Assembly (NCBI RefSeq): GCF_001424585.1
Contig: NZ_LMPJ01000010.1
Coordinates: 62,468 to 126,467, forward strand
DNA length: 64,000 bases
DNA from: Chryseobacterium sp. Leaf180
Lineage (GTDB): Bacteria > Bacteroidota > Bacteroidia > Flavobacteriales > Weeksellaceae
Direction of reading: 5' to 3'
Under the pieces are notes generated by a model, which saw nothing but the letters and a program-made list of their open reading frames with translations, did no database searches and was not told where the DNA came from. The translations under genes were made by a program, and so were the position numbers. Below are positions 23,855-32,377 of the stretch, piece after piece. The number at the start of each line of letters is the position of its first letter. The stretch's first letter is position 1.

Positions 23855-25828
23855 CTAAAATTTTATAGGACTTTTTGTCACAGGCGACCAGCCAATTTTC
23901 TCAGCGATTTTTGCCGAAAACTCATTCAGCATCATGATTTTTTTGATCGTTTCATAATATTTCTGATCGTCGTTTTCACGATATTCTGCCAGACTTTCGT
24001 TCAGCTGTTTGATCATGAAATGAATGTAATAAAACTTGTGAATCAGAATATCACCTTCCACCTGCGGGCTGATCATGTCGCCGAAATTGGGCGGAAAAAT
24101 ATTTTTCGAAGACCAGTTGTCGAGTTCGTTTTGCGGCATCATGGCGTTTACCGCTTTTGAAGTCAGCGATTCATCCATCATATTCAGGAAAAAACTTCCG
24201 TCGCGCAATTCTTCATTCTGAATGCCTTCTCTGATTGATTCGATGATTTTCTGATTGATTTCAATCTGAAAACTGTAATTTTCTTCCTCAAAATGGAGCA
24301 GAATTTCTTCAATCACTGTGATCTGATAGTCTTCCATCTTATCATTTTGACGCTGCAGAACCACGTCACCAAACATCAGCATGAGATCGAGCAGTTTATT
24401 TTCCTGATGAATGATGTTAAAAACCGTAGAGTCTATTTCAATTTCCGGCTTTTTTACAATTTCAAGCTTCGCGGCGGGCGCTTCTTTTACCGGAGTTTTC
24501 TGATTTTGATTCTGTGTGATCTGACGCTGAATATCAAGTTCATTAAAAAGCGTCTGCTCTGAAAGTCCGAATTTGCTGGAAACTTCTTTCAGATAGACTT
24601 CCTTTTTCAGCGCATTCTGCACAAAAGAAACCGATTTTACAATGTTTCTGATCGCTTCCGCTTTTTTTATCGGATCGCTTCCGGCATCTTTCAAAAGAAT
24701 TTCTGCTTTGAAATCGATAAAATCGGTCGCCTCTTTTTCAATGAAATTTTCGACGTAATCCTGCGGATGTTTCCGGGCAAAAGAATCCGGGTCGTCGCCT
24801 TCCGGGAAAAGCAAAACACGGATGTTCATGCCTTCTGCCAAAAGCATATCGATGCTTCTGAAACTCGCCTTGATGCCTGCATTATCACCGTCAAAAAGAA
24901 TTGTTACGTTTTCTGTAAGCCTTTTAATCAGTTTAATTTGCTCCGTCGTAAGTGACGTTCCCGAGCTCGCGACCACATTTTCAATGCCTGATAAATGCAG
25001 GGAAATCACATCCATATAACCTTCTACCAAAAGGCAGACGTTTTTTCTGGATATCGCCTGTTTGCTTTGATTTAAACCGTAAAGAACATTCGATTTGTGA
25101 TAAATTTCTGTCTCCGGCGAATTGAGATATTTGGCGGTTTTAATATTATTCCTGAGAATTCTTGCGCCAAAACCTAAGATTCTACCCGAGAAACTGTGGA
25201 TCGGAAACATCACACGTTCACGGAAACGGTCGATGCCGGCAGGCGAGTTTTCCGGGAAAATCGACAGTCCGGATTTTTCTAAAATATCTTTGGAATACCC
25301 TTTTTCAATGGCAAACTCGGTGAACGCATTTTTTTTCTCCGGCGAATAGCCAAGCTGAAACTTTTTGATAATCTCATCTTTCAGTTCGCGCTCTTTGAAA
25401 TACGCCAGACCGATTGATCTTCCTTCCTCAGAATCCCAAAGCTGGTTTTGATAGAAGTCATTGGCAATCTCATGAATTTTATAAAGAATATCCCGTTCCG
25501 TCTGCGCCAGTTTGGCTTCTTCCGAAAACTCTCGCTGGTCTTCCTCGATCTCGATGCCGTATTTTTTGGCGGCGTGGCGGAGCGCTTCGGGATAGGTGAA
25601 ATTCTCGATTTCCATTAAAAAAGAAATGGCTGTTCCGCCTTTTCCAGTCGAAAAATCTTTCCAAATCTGCTTGCTTGGTGATACCACAAAACTCGGCGAT
25701 TTCTCATCATGAAAAGGGCTCAGACCTTTAAAATTAGATCCGGCGCGCTTCAGTTGTACGTATTCACCGACGATTTCTTCCACGCGGATGGTAGAAAAAA
25801 TCTTGTCAATGGTCTGCTTGGAAATCAT
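23855..25828 (-). CDS. dnaG: DNA primase with degenerate zinc-binding domain
   Basis: Makes RNA primers for replication. The 657-residue protein starts at the ATG at 25828 (MISKQTIDKIFSTIRVEEIV); a longer frame upstream runs through the repeat array and is not coding. N-terminal CHC2-type domain at 1-95, catalytic core at about 110-330 with toprim motifs EGYMD (Glu268) and DGDNAG (Asp312, Asp314), then a helicase-binding C-terminal region. The zinc ligands are mostly absent: the positions expected to be Cys, His, Cys, Cys hold Ser37, His40, Asp58 and Thr61 (GLSPFHDEK and WKDFSTGKGG). I recall this as usual in Bacteroidota. A TATTTTTG box ends 4 nt before the start codon, pointing to a leaderless message. 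Confidence 0.95.
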   Translation of the reverse strand: MISKQTIDKIFSTIRVEEIVGEYVQLKRAGSNFKGLSPFHDEKSPSFVVSPSKQIWKDFSTGKGGTAISFLMEIENFTYPEALRHAAKKYGIEIEEDQREFSEEAKLAQTERDILYKIHEIANDFYQNQLWDSEEGRSIGLAYFKERELKDEIIKKFQLGYSPEKKNAFTEFAIEKGYSKDILEKSGLSIFPENSPAGIDRFRERVMFPIHSFSGRILGFGARILRNNIKTAKYLNSPETEIYHKSNVLYGLNQSKQAISRKNVCLLVEGYMDVISLHLSGIENVVASSGTSLTTEQIKLIKRLTENVTILFDGDNAGIKASFRSIDMLLAEGMNIRVLLFPEGDDPDSFARKHPQDYVENFIEKEATDFIDFKAEILLKDAGSDPIKKAEAIRNIVKSVSFVQNALKKEVYLKEVSSKFGLSEQTLFNELDIQRQITQNQNQKTPVKEAPAAKLEIVKKPEIEIDSTVFNIIHQENKLLDLMLMFGDVVLQRQNDKMEDYQITVIEEILLHFEEENYSFQIEINQKIIESIREGIQNEELRDGSFFLNMMDESLTSKAVNAMMPQNELDNWSSKNIFPPNFGDMISPQVEGDILIHKFYYIHFMIKQLNESLAEYRENDDQKYYETIKKIMMLNEFSAKIAEKIGWSPVTKSPIKF

Positions 25829-25832
25829 AGCG

Positions 25833-25840
25833 CAAAAATA
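25833..25840 (-). promoter_or_regulatory. -7 box of dnaG, 4 nt from the start codon
   Basis: On the minus strand TATTTTTG (25840 to 25833) precedes ATG by four bases. With transcription usually starting a few bases after this box, the message would begin at or next to the start codon. The -33 partner would fall in the repeat array, and no clear TTG is seen there. Confidence 0.45.
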
Positions 25841-26123
25841 CAAAAACTGAACTTCCGGCGGGAAACTGTTTTGGTTTATGTTAAACGGCCGCCGGATTGA
25901 GCAAACCACTTTGGGTTTATGCCAATCGGCCATCGGACTGGGCAAATGACTTTTGATTCAGGCAAAACGGCCGCCGAACTAAACAAACGAGTTTAGAATT
26001 AGGCAAATCGACCGTCAAATGGGTCAAACTACTTTAGGTTTAGGTTAAACGTCCACCGAATTAGTCAAATTAGTTTTTTGAGGCTAAATCCTGAGTATCT
26101 GAGGCAAACCTTTTTGGGTTTAA
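25841..26123. repeat. ~41-bp degenerate tandem repeat array, about 7 copies
   Basis: Copies start at 25841 (39 bp), 25880, 25921, 25962, 26003, 26044 (39 bp) and 26083; those not marked are 41 bp. Each copy splits into a GC-richer half of 21 bp (type gcaaaacggccgccgaacta) and an AT-rich half of 20 bp (type gcaaaccactttgggtttat), both usually beginning G/T-C/T-AAA. A weak further copy may follow to about 26160. It fills most of the 459-bp gene-free stretch 25829-26287 between divergent dnaG and tsaE; the rest holds only their promoter-like boxes. No frame is conserved across copies (41 is not a multiple of 3), so it is noncoding. Confidence 0.88.
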
Positions 26124-26266
26124 GCAAGATACCGCGCTTCCGTTATGACCTGTTTATTTTAAACGAATACTGAGTATTTTACAACTTCATTCTATTTCTC
26201 TACCGTTTTTTATATCGTTTTAAGGTGCTTTACTGAAATGTTCTGCAATTATTTAAAACGCTTTTT

Positions 26267-26274
26267 TATTTTTG
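26267..26274 (+). promoter_or_regulatory. -7 box of tsaE
   Basis: TATTTTTG lies 13 bp before the tsaE start. No clear TTG is found 17-23 bp further upstream. Confidence 0.4.
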
Positions 26275-26287
26275 TACAAACAACGCA

Positions 26288-26695
26288 ATGAATTTTAAAA
26301 TACATAAACTCAGCGACTGGCAAACCGTAGCCGATGAGATTTTGCCACATCTGAAACACAGTGTTCTTCTGCTGAAAGGCAATCTCGGCGCCGGCAAAAC
26401 AACTTTCACGCAGGTTCTGCTTAAAAAATTAGGCAGTACCGATGAAGTAAATTCTCCCACCTACTCTATCGTCAACGAGTACAGTACGCCGAAAGGCAAG
26501 GTTTTTCATTTTGATCTGTACCGCATGAAAAATATCGACGAGGTGTATGACATCGGCATGGAAGAATATCTCGATCATTCTTACCTGTGCATTATTGAAT
26601 GGCCGGAAGTGTATGAGGAAGAACTTTCGGGCACAGATTTTCATACGATGACGATTGAAAATACTGGTGATGAACGCGGGATTGTTTTCGACTAA
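26288..26695 (+). CDS. tsaE: tRNA threonylcarbamoyladenosine biosynthesis ATPase TsaE
   Basis: The ATPase partner of TsaB and TsaD in adding threonylcarbamoyl to A37 of ANN-decoding tRNAs. The 135-residue P-loop protein shows Walker A at 31-39 (GNLGAGKTT), the family segment EVNSPTYSIVNEY, then FHFDLYRMKN and the aspartate/glutamate-rich YLCIIEWPEVYEE. Length is normal. It diverges from dnaG across the 41-bp array and is followed 61 bp later by ald on the same strand. Confidence 0.96.
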   Translation: MNFKIHKLSDWQTVADEILPHLKHSVLLLKGNLGAGKTTFTQVLLKKLGSTDEVNSPTYSIVNEYSTPKGKVFHFDLYRMKNIDEVYDIGMEEYLDHSYLCIIEWPEVYEEELSGTDFHTMTIENTGDERGIVFD

Positions 26696-26756
26696 AAATT
26701 ATATCTTTGTCTGGCTTTACATTCAAAAATATTTTCTGTAAGACCAATAGAGAAAA

Positions 26757-27950
26757 ATGAGTACGACTAATATTTTCACCCCGTTTTCTGAGGAAGAACT
26801 GATGCCGAAAGAAGAAAAACTGGAAGTCATTAAAAAAGGCAAACAATTCAGCATCGGTGTACCCAAAGAAACCTGTCTTAATGAGCGCAGAACGTGCATC
26901 ACACCAGATGCCGTGCAGGTTTTGGTGCAGCATGGCCACGAGATTATCATCGAGGCCGGCGCCGGTGAAGGTTCGTTTTTTACCGATCTGCAGTATTCGG
27001 AATCAGGTGCCGTAATTACCCAGGATCCACGGGAAGCTTTCTCGCAGGATCTGGTTTTAAAAATAAATCCGCCAACGGATGAAGAAATTGAATATCTGAA
27101 ACCGAGTTCGTATCTCGTTTCTGCTTTGCAGATCAACCTTCGGGATAAAGATTATTTCATAAAACTTGCAGAGAAAAAAGTAAATGCCATTGCATTTGAA
27201 TTTATTGCTGACGAATACAAACAACTCGCACTTGTACGCCTGATTGGCGAAATTGCAGGAACAGTTTCTATATTGTACGCTTCAGAACTTTTAGCTTTAT
27301 CAAACGGCTTAATGCTCGGTGGAATTACCGGTGTTCGTCCGTCTGAAGTTCTTGTTCTCGGTGCCGGAATTGTGGGTGAATTTGCCACAAAAGCGGCCAT
27401 CGGTTTGGGTGCAAGTGTAAAAGTTTTTGACAATTCGCTTTCGAAACTGAGAAGATTACATACGGTAGTTGACAGCCGCGTGCCGACAAGTATTATCGAT
27501 CCTAAAGAGTTGGCTAAAAGTCTCCGCCGGGCCGACGTCGTAATCGGCGCGATGCCACGACTTAATATGATGCCGATTATCACTGAAGAAATGGTGATGA
27601 ATATGAAAAAAGGCAGTGTCATTATCGATATCGCGATCGATAACGGTAAAGTGATCGAGACGTCAGAACTCACAACGATGGAAGATCCTTACGTGATCAA
27701 ACACGGTGTAATTCATTGCGGTTTGCCAAATCTCACGTCGAAAATGCCGCGTACGACGACAAAAGCGATTTCAAATTTCTTCCTTTCTTATATTCTGAAC
27801 TACGATGAAGTCGGCGGCTTTGAAAATATGCTGCTCAGAAAAAACGAGATGAAACAGAGTCTGTACATGTACAAAGGCCGGCATACGAAGAAAATTATCT
27901 GTGAGCGTTTCGGGCTTACGTATCACGATATCAATCTTTTAATTTTTTAA
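26757..27950 (+). CDS. ald: Alanine dehydrogenase
   Basis: NAD-dependent reversible deamination of L-alanine to pyruvate and ammonia. The 397-residue protein has the substrate-domain segment GVPKETCLNERRTCITPDAV (about 37-56), the nucleotide-binding VLGAGIVGEFATKAAIGLGA near 200, and the acidic residue ending the next strand (VKVFDN). Close relatives include the alpha subunit of NAD(P) transhydrogenase, but no beta or membrane subunit gene is adjacent and the length fits alanine dehydrogenase. The variant is about 25 residues longer than the classical Bacillus enzyme, mainly at the N-terminus, as I recall for Bacteroidota. The next gene's ATG follows the stop codon directly, implying coupled translation. 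Confidence 0.88.
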   Translation: MSTTNIFTPFSEEELMPKEEKLEVIKKGKQFSIGVPKETCLNERRTCITPDAVQVLVQHGHEIIIEAGAGEGSFFTDLQYSESGAVITQDPREAFSQDLVLKINPPTDEEIEYLKPSSYLVSALQINLRDKDYFIKLAEKKVNAIAFEFIADEYKQLALVRLIGEIAGTVSILYASELLALSNGLMLGGITGVRPSEVLVLGAGIVGEFATKAAIGLGASVKVFDNSLSKLRRLHTVVDSRVPTSIIDPKELAKSLRRADVVIGAMPRLNMMPIITEEMVMNMKKGSVIIDIAIDNGKVIETSELTTMEDPYVIKHGVIHCGLPNLTSKMPRTTTKAISNFFLSYILNYDEVGGFENMLLRKNEMKQSLYMYKGRHTKKIICERFGLTYHDINLLIF

Positions 27951-28322
27951 ATGAAAAAAATAAAGTTTTTTCTCATCGGTCTCATTCCCGGGCTTGCCAT
28001 CGTATTTTTCATTTTAAATAAAAAAGGAGCCAGCTGCAGCGGATATCTTCCAAACAGCCGCGTGATTGCCGAAACCCTTTCTAAAGATTTTGTGTACAGC
28101 GATTCTTTTAAGAATGAAATGACTGCGCACAACGTTACAGACAAATTTCTCCGTGACAGCATTCTTACCGAAGGCAATGTAGATTTTGACCGCAGTCATG
28201 CGCAGAAAAAACCGTGCCCGGACTACGTGATAACCTATCCTTCAAAAAAAGCGAAATACGAAATTGCTTTCGAAAAATGCGCCGAAAAGGTGAACTTCAC
28301 GTCGCTGAAAAAATTAAAATAA
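27951..28322 (+). CDS. Membrane-anchored protein of unknown function (possibly DUF4258-like)
   Basis: A 123-residue protein with an N-terminal membrane anchor (about residues 5-23, KFFLIGLIPGLAIVFFILN) and a soluble domain with three conserved-looking cysteines (CSGYLPNSRV, KKPCPDYVIT, FEKCAEKVNF) and the segment FLRDSILTEGNVDFDRSHAQ. The ATG abuts the ald stop codon, so it is translated from the same message. I believe relatives accompany ald in other flavobacteria and are sometimes labelled DUF4258, but I cannot confirm this by eye. The domain would lie in the periplasm. Function unknown. Confidence 0.6.
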   Translation: MKKIKFFLIGLIPGLAIVFFILNKKGASCSGYLPNSRVIAETLSKDFVYSDSFKNEMTAHNVTDKFLRDSILTEGNVDFDRSHAQKKPCPDYVITYPSKKAKYEIAFEKCAEKVNFTSLKKLK

Positions 28323-28346
28323 TCATTTTTACCACTCAGTGTATCT

Positions 28347-30629
28347 ATGAAATACCGCAATGTTATTTTTTATATTTCCACAATAGCCGTATTTTCATCA
28401 CTGATGTACTGGTTTTTTATTGAAGGAAAAACACTCGAAATAAGCGAGAAAATCATCCGGAAAACCACGACCGGCGACACGATGTGGGAGAATTTTTCCG
28501 ATTCTTTTATGGTGAATCTTCATCATCCGCTCGCACTTTTACTGGCGCAGATTATCACGATCATTCTGGTTGCCAAACTCTTCGGTTTTATCTGTACAAA
28601 ACTAAAACAGCCATCGGTAATTGGTGAAATGATTGCTGGAATTGTGATGGGACCTTCCCTTTTTGGTCTTTATTTCCCTGAACTTTCGGCATTTATCTTT
28701 CCTAAAGAATCTCTGCCCAACCTTCAGTTTCTCAGCCAGATTGGTTTGATACTCTTCATGTTTATTGTCGGGATGGAACTCGATCTCAGTGTTTTACGGA
28801 AAAAGGCGCACGATGCGGTGGTGATCAGCCATGCGAGTATCATCATTCCCTTTACGCTTGGTATTGGTCTATCGTATTTCATTTATCAGGAATTTGCGCC
28901 GGAAGGAATTCAGTTTGCCTCGTTTGCGCTTTTTATGGCGATTGCGATGAGTATCACCGCGTTTCCGGTTTTGGCAAGAATTGTTCAGGAACGGAATTTA
29001 CATAAAACAAAAATCGGAACCGTTGTCATTACGTGTGCAGCAGCTGACGATATTACCGCGTGGTGTATTCTGGCTGCGGTAATTGCGATTGTAAAAGCAG
29101 GATCTTTTTCAGGATCTATTTTCGTGATTTTAATGGCCATTCTCTACGTTTTCATCATGATCAAAGCAGTTCGCCCGTTTCTTTCCCGTATTGCGGAATC
29201 TCAGCGCGGAAAAGGTTTTATCAGCAAAGGTTTTGTTGCCATTTTCTTCCTGGTTTTAATAATTTCATCATACGCAACAGAAGTTATCGGTATTCATGCG
29301 CTTTTCGGAGCATTCATGGCCGGCGCGATTATGCCTGAAAATGTAAAATTCAGAAATCTTTTCATCGAAAAAGTAGAAGATGTCGCGCTTGTTTTACTTC
29401 TTCCTTTATTCTTTGTTTTCACAGGTCTCCGCACGCAGATCGGTTTGCTTAATGATATCCATCTCTGGAAAACCGGTGGGTTGATTATCCTTACTGCGGT
29501 TATAGGAAAATTCGCCGGAAGTGCGTTTGCCGCAAAATTCCTGAAGATGAGCTGGAAAGACAGTCTCACGATTGGAGCCTTAATGAACACGCGCGGACTT
29601 ACCGAATTAATTGTTTTGAACATCGGTTATGATCTCGGCGTTTTAGGTCCGGAGCTTTTTGCAATGCTCGTGATCATGGCGCTTTTCACCACATTTATGA
29701 CAGGGCCATGTCTTGATCTGATTAATTATTTATTTAAAAAATCGAAAAATATTGACGACGAAGATGTTGATGAAATGGAGGCCAAATATAAGGTTTTGCT
29801 GTCTTTTGAAACAGCAGATTCCGGGAGTACTTTGCTGAAACTTGCCGATAATTTTACCCGAAAAATGAACGGGAATAAAACGGTAACAGCGATGAATATT
29901 ACTTCTGTAGACGAACTTCACGCATTTGACATCGAAAATTTTGAGCATCAGCAGTTTAAAAAAATCATGCAGACTTCTGATGATCTGCAGATTGAAGTGA
30001 ACACTTTATTCAAAGCTTCTACAGATATTGAAAGCGATCTTACCAATATTTCAAACCGCGGAAATTACGATCTTTTGCTCATCATGCTCGGAAAATCGAT
30101 GTATGAGGGCAGTTTACTGGGCAGACTTTTAGGTTTTACCACAAAAATCATCAACCCTGAAAAACTTCTGAATACCGTAAAAGGAAAGAGTTCGATTTTT
30201 ACGAGTTCACCGTTTGACGATTTTACGCTGCAGATTTTAGATAAAACCAATATTCCTGTTGGAGTTTTGGTGAACCGGAATTTTGAAAATGCGCAGAAGG
30301 TTTTTGTCCCGATTTTTAATTTGGGTGATTTTTATCTTCTGGAATATGCAAAAAGACTGATTAACAATAACAATTCTCAAATTATTTTACTTGATGTTGC
30401 GGGACAAATGCGCAGTAATATTGAAGTGAAAGAACTCATCCGAAGTATCGAACAGGTTGCCCCGAATCATATTACGGTTTTAAATGAGCGGAAAATTGAG
30501 AAGGAATTTCTGGGATCACAGGATCTGATGCTTATCAGCAGCAAATCTTGGCGCGGACTGATCAATACGAAAAGTCTGTGGCTTTCTGATATACCCTCTA
30601 CTTTAATCATCTCAAATCCTAAATTTTAA
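28347..30629 (+). CDS. CPA2-family cation:proton antiporter
   Basis: A 760-residue inner-membrane transporter. A hydrophobic anchor (about residues 5-25) precedes a ~12-helix Na+/H+-exchanger domain (about 60-440). The domain includes the family's GEMIAGIVMGPSLFG, IGLILFMFIVGMELDLSVL, TAFPVLARIVQER, CAAADDITAWCILA (the Asp pair of the ion-binding centre) and a late GALMNTRGLTELIVLNIGYD. The last ~290 residues are a soluble cytoplasmic region of two USP-like halves. It exports Na+ or K+ against protons; the cation cannot be read from sequence. It is 24 bp downstream of the small anchored protein, with a terminator 27 bp after its stop. A second CPA2 antiporter lies at 40770. Confidence 0.87.
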   Translation: MKYRNVIFYISTIAVFSSLMYWFFIEGKTLEISEKIIRKTTTGDTMWENFSDSFMVNLHHPLALLLAQIITIILVAKLFGFICTKLKQPSVIGEMIAGIVMGPSLFGLYFPELSAFIFPKESLPNLQFLSQIGLILFMFIVGMELDLSVLRKKAHDAVVISHASIIIPFTLGIGLSYFIYQEFAPEGIQFASFALFMAIAMSITAFPVLARIVQERNLHKTKIGTVVITCAAADDITAWCILAAVIAIVKAGSFSGSIFVILMAILYVFIMIKAVRPFLSRIAESQRGKGFISKGFVAIFFLVLIISSYATEVIGIHALFGAFMAGAIMPENVKFRNLFIEKVEDVALVLLLPLFFVFTGLRTQIGLLNDIHLWKTGGLIILTAVIGKFAGSAFAAKFLKMSWKDSLTIGALMNTRGLTELIVLNIGYDLGVLGPELFAMLVIMALFTTFMTGPCLDLINYLFKKSKNIDDEDVDEMEAKYKVLLSFETADSGSTLLKLADNFTRKMNGNKTVTAMNITSVDELHAFDIENFEHQQFKKIMQTSDDLQIEVNTLFKASTDIESDLTNISNRGNYDLLLIMLGKSMYEGSLLGRLLGFTTKIINPEKLLNTVKGKSSIFTSSPFDDFTLQILDKTNIPVGVLVNRNFENAQKVFVPIFNLGDFYLLEYAKRLINNNNSQIILLDVAGQMRSNIEVKELIRSIEQVAPNHITVLNERKIEKEFLGSQDLMLISSKSWRGLINTKSLWLSDIPSTLIISNPKF

Positions 30630-30655
30630 TTCAACAAGAATTTCAGCAATAATTT

Positions 30656-30690
30656 AAATACCTGATACCATATATCAGGTATTTTCCGTT
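30656..30690 (+). terminator. Rho-independent terminator
   Basis: The 12-bp perfect stem AAATACCTGATA / TATCAGGTATTT with a 5-nt loop is followed by a short T-rich stretch. It closes the tsaE-ald-antiporter run. Confidence 0.8.
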
Positions 30691-30755
30691 TTTACTTAAA
30701 TAATATGCTAATTTATTAAATATAAATCTATACTTTTACTTCACAATCAAATGAC

Positions 30756-32342
30756 ATGAAGCGAAATTTACTGATTTTTATTTTGGTACTCCTATTTTCT
30801 ATTACCAAAGCACAGGGCGAATTTATCACAACCTGGAAACCAGCCACTATACAGAATGCATCCAATCAAGGGACAGTACCCTCAACCAGTACACAGATCT
30901 GGTTTCCTGTACTCGGCACCAATTTTACAATTTACTGGGAAGAAGTGGGTTATCCTGCACACAATGCTACATTAGATAATGTGACATCTACAGATAATGT
31001 ACTGATTGAGTTTGGTATACCTCATAATCCTAATACCGCTTCTGCGATGTACACCGTGAAAGTGAGCCAGGGAAACGGCAATTTTCACCGGATCAGATTT
31101 AAAGACAACGATCCGGGAAATATGTTCTACGGGGATTCCTCCAAAATTTTTGAAATTAATCAGTGGGGAAATACCGTTTGGTCGTCCATGCATGGCGCAT
31201 TTACTTCATGCCAGAATCTGGACATGCTGGCGACTGATGTGCCTGATCTTACAGAATGTACAACCATGTACAGCATGTTCAGCGGCTGCGAAAAACTGGT
31301 TGGAAATTCATCAATGAACAGTTGGGACACTTCTCGTATTACGGATATGACGGCAACATTCGGGGGATGCAGGGTATTTAATCAGAACATCAGCAACTGG
31401 GATACCGGAAACGTTACTATCATGGCAATCATGTTTCTTCTGGCAGAGAAATTTAATCAGCCGATTGATAACTGGAATACATCAAATGTTCAGTATATGA
31501 ATGCGATGTTTCAGAATGCAAAAGTCTTTAATCAGCCTATCGGAAACTGGGATGTTGGCAATGTAGAAGAATTTGAGCTTACTTTTATGATGGCAAAGGC
31601 GTTTAATCAGGATATCGGAAACTGGAACACTTCATCTGCAATCGAAATGAACAGTATGTTCACCGGTGCCTCTGCATTTAACCAAAACATCAGTAACTGG
31701 AATACGTCTAATGTTACCAAGATGCAAAACATGTTTCAGTCTGCCACTTCTTTTAATCAAAACATTGGTAACTGGAATACTTCAAATGTGATGTATATGA
31801 ATTCTATGTTTCAGAATGCCACAGCTTTTAACCAAAATCTCGGCAACTGGAATCTAAATTCGGTGACCAATGCTTTGACTATGCTTCTTAACTCGGGTCT
31901 AAACTGTCAAAACTACGATTCCACTTTATACGGATGGCGAATGAATCCGGTAACACCAAATAACATCAATCTTGGAAGCGTATTACCACTGGTTTATGCT
32001 ACCGACGCAGCAGCAACCGCACGCGATTATTTGATCGGCATAAAAAACTGGACGATTTTAAATGATGTAAACGACCGCGAGTGTTCTTCTTTCCTGGCGA
32101 CTCAGGAAAATGTACAGCAAACCATCATAAAAATATATCCAAATCCGGCAAGTGACTATCTGTACGTAACCGATTCTGGAAAAATACTGCAGTTTCAAAT
32201 TACTGATCTCAGCGGAAGGCTTTACAGAAGAGAAAAAATGATTTCAGATAAAATAAATATTCAGGATCTTTCGACAGGAAACTATATTCTCCAGCTGGAA
32301 ACTAAAGAGAAAACGCACACTTTTAAATTCCTTAAAAAGTAA
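30756..32342 (+). CDS. BspA-type surface protein with T9SS sorting tail, paralogue A
   Basis: A 528-residue secreted protein. Signal peptide about 1-19 (MKRNLLIFILVLLFSITKAQ), then a domain shared by all three paralogues (GEFITTWKPATIQ; TIYWEEVGYPAHN). About seven 25-residue DUF285/BspA-type repeats follow (about 210-375; consensus FNQNIGNWNTSNVTxMxxMF), an asparagine-rich solenoid usually found on adhesins. The C-terminal ~75 residues are a type IX secretion type A sorting domain (IKIYPNPASDYLYV, NIQDLSTGNYILQLETKEK, TFKFLKK). It is therefore exported across the outer membrane and probably anchored at the surface. It has the most repeats of the three. The next paralogue starts 35 bp later. 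Confidence 0.9.
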   Translation: MKRNLLIFILVLLFSITKAQGEFITTWKPATIQNASNQGTVPSTSTQIWFPVLGTNFTIYWEEVGYPAHNATLDNVTSTDNVLIEFGIPHNPNTASAMYTVKVSQGNGNFHRIRFKDNDPGNMFYGDSSKIFEINQWGNTVWSSMHGAFTSCQNLDMLATDVPDLTECTTMYSMFSGCEKLVGNSSMNSWDTSRITDMTATFGGCRVFNQNISNWDTGNVTIMAIMFLLAEKFNQPIDNWNTSNVQYMNAMFQNAKVFNQPIGNWDVGNVEEFELTFMMAKAFNQDIGNWNTSSAIEMNSMFTGASAFNQNISNWNTSNVTKMQNMFQSATSFNQNIGNWNTSNVMYMNSMFQNATAFNQNLGNWNLNSVTNALTMLLNSGLNCQNYDSTLYGWRMNPVTPNNINLGSVLPLVYATDAAATARDYLIGIKNWTILNDVNDRECSSFLATQENVQQTIIKIYPNPASDYLYVTDSGKILQFQITDLSGRLYRREKMISDKINIQDLSTGNYILQLETKEKTHTFKFLKK

Positions 32343-32377
32343 AAGACACTGTTTAAATAAATTGTAAACATTTTAAT

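Noticed and set aside
25829..25945. N-terminal extension of DnaG
   Set aside because: The 39 extra codons run through the tandem repeat and the -7 box; MISKQTIDK at 25828 is the normal primase N-terminus.
26757..27950. NAD(P) transhydrogenase alpha subunit
   Set aside because: No beta or membrane subunit gene is adjacent, and the length and substrate domain fit alanine dehydrogenase better.
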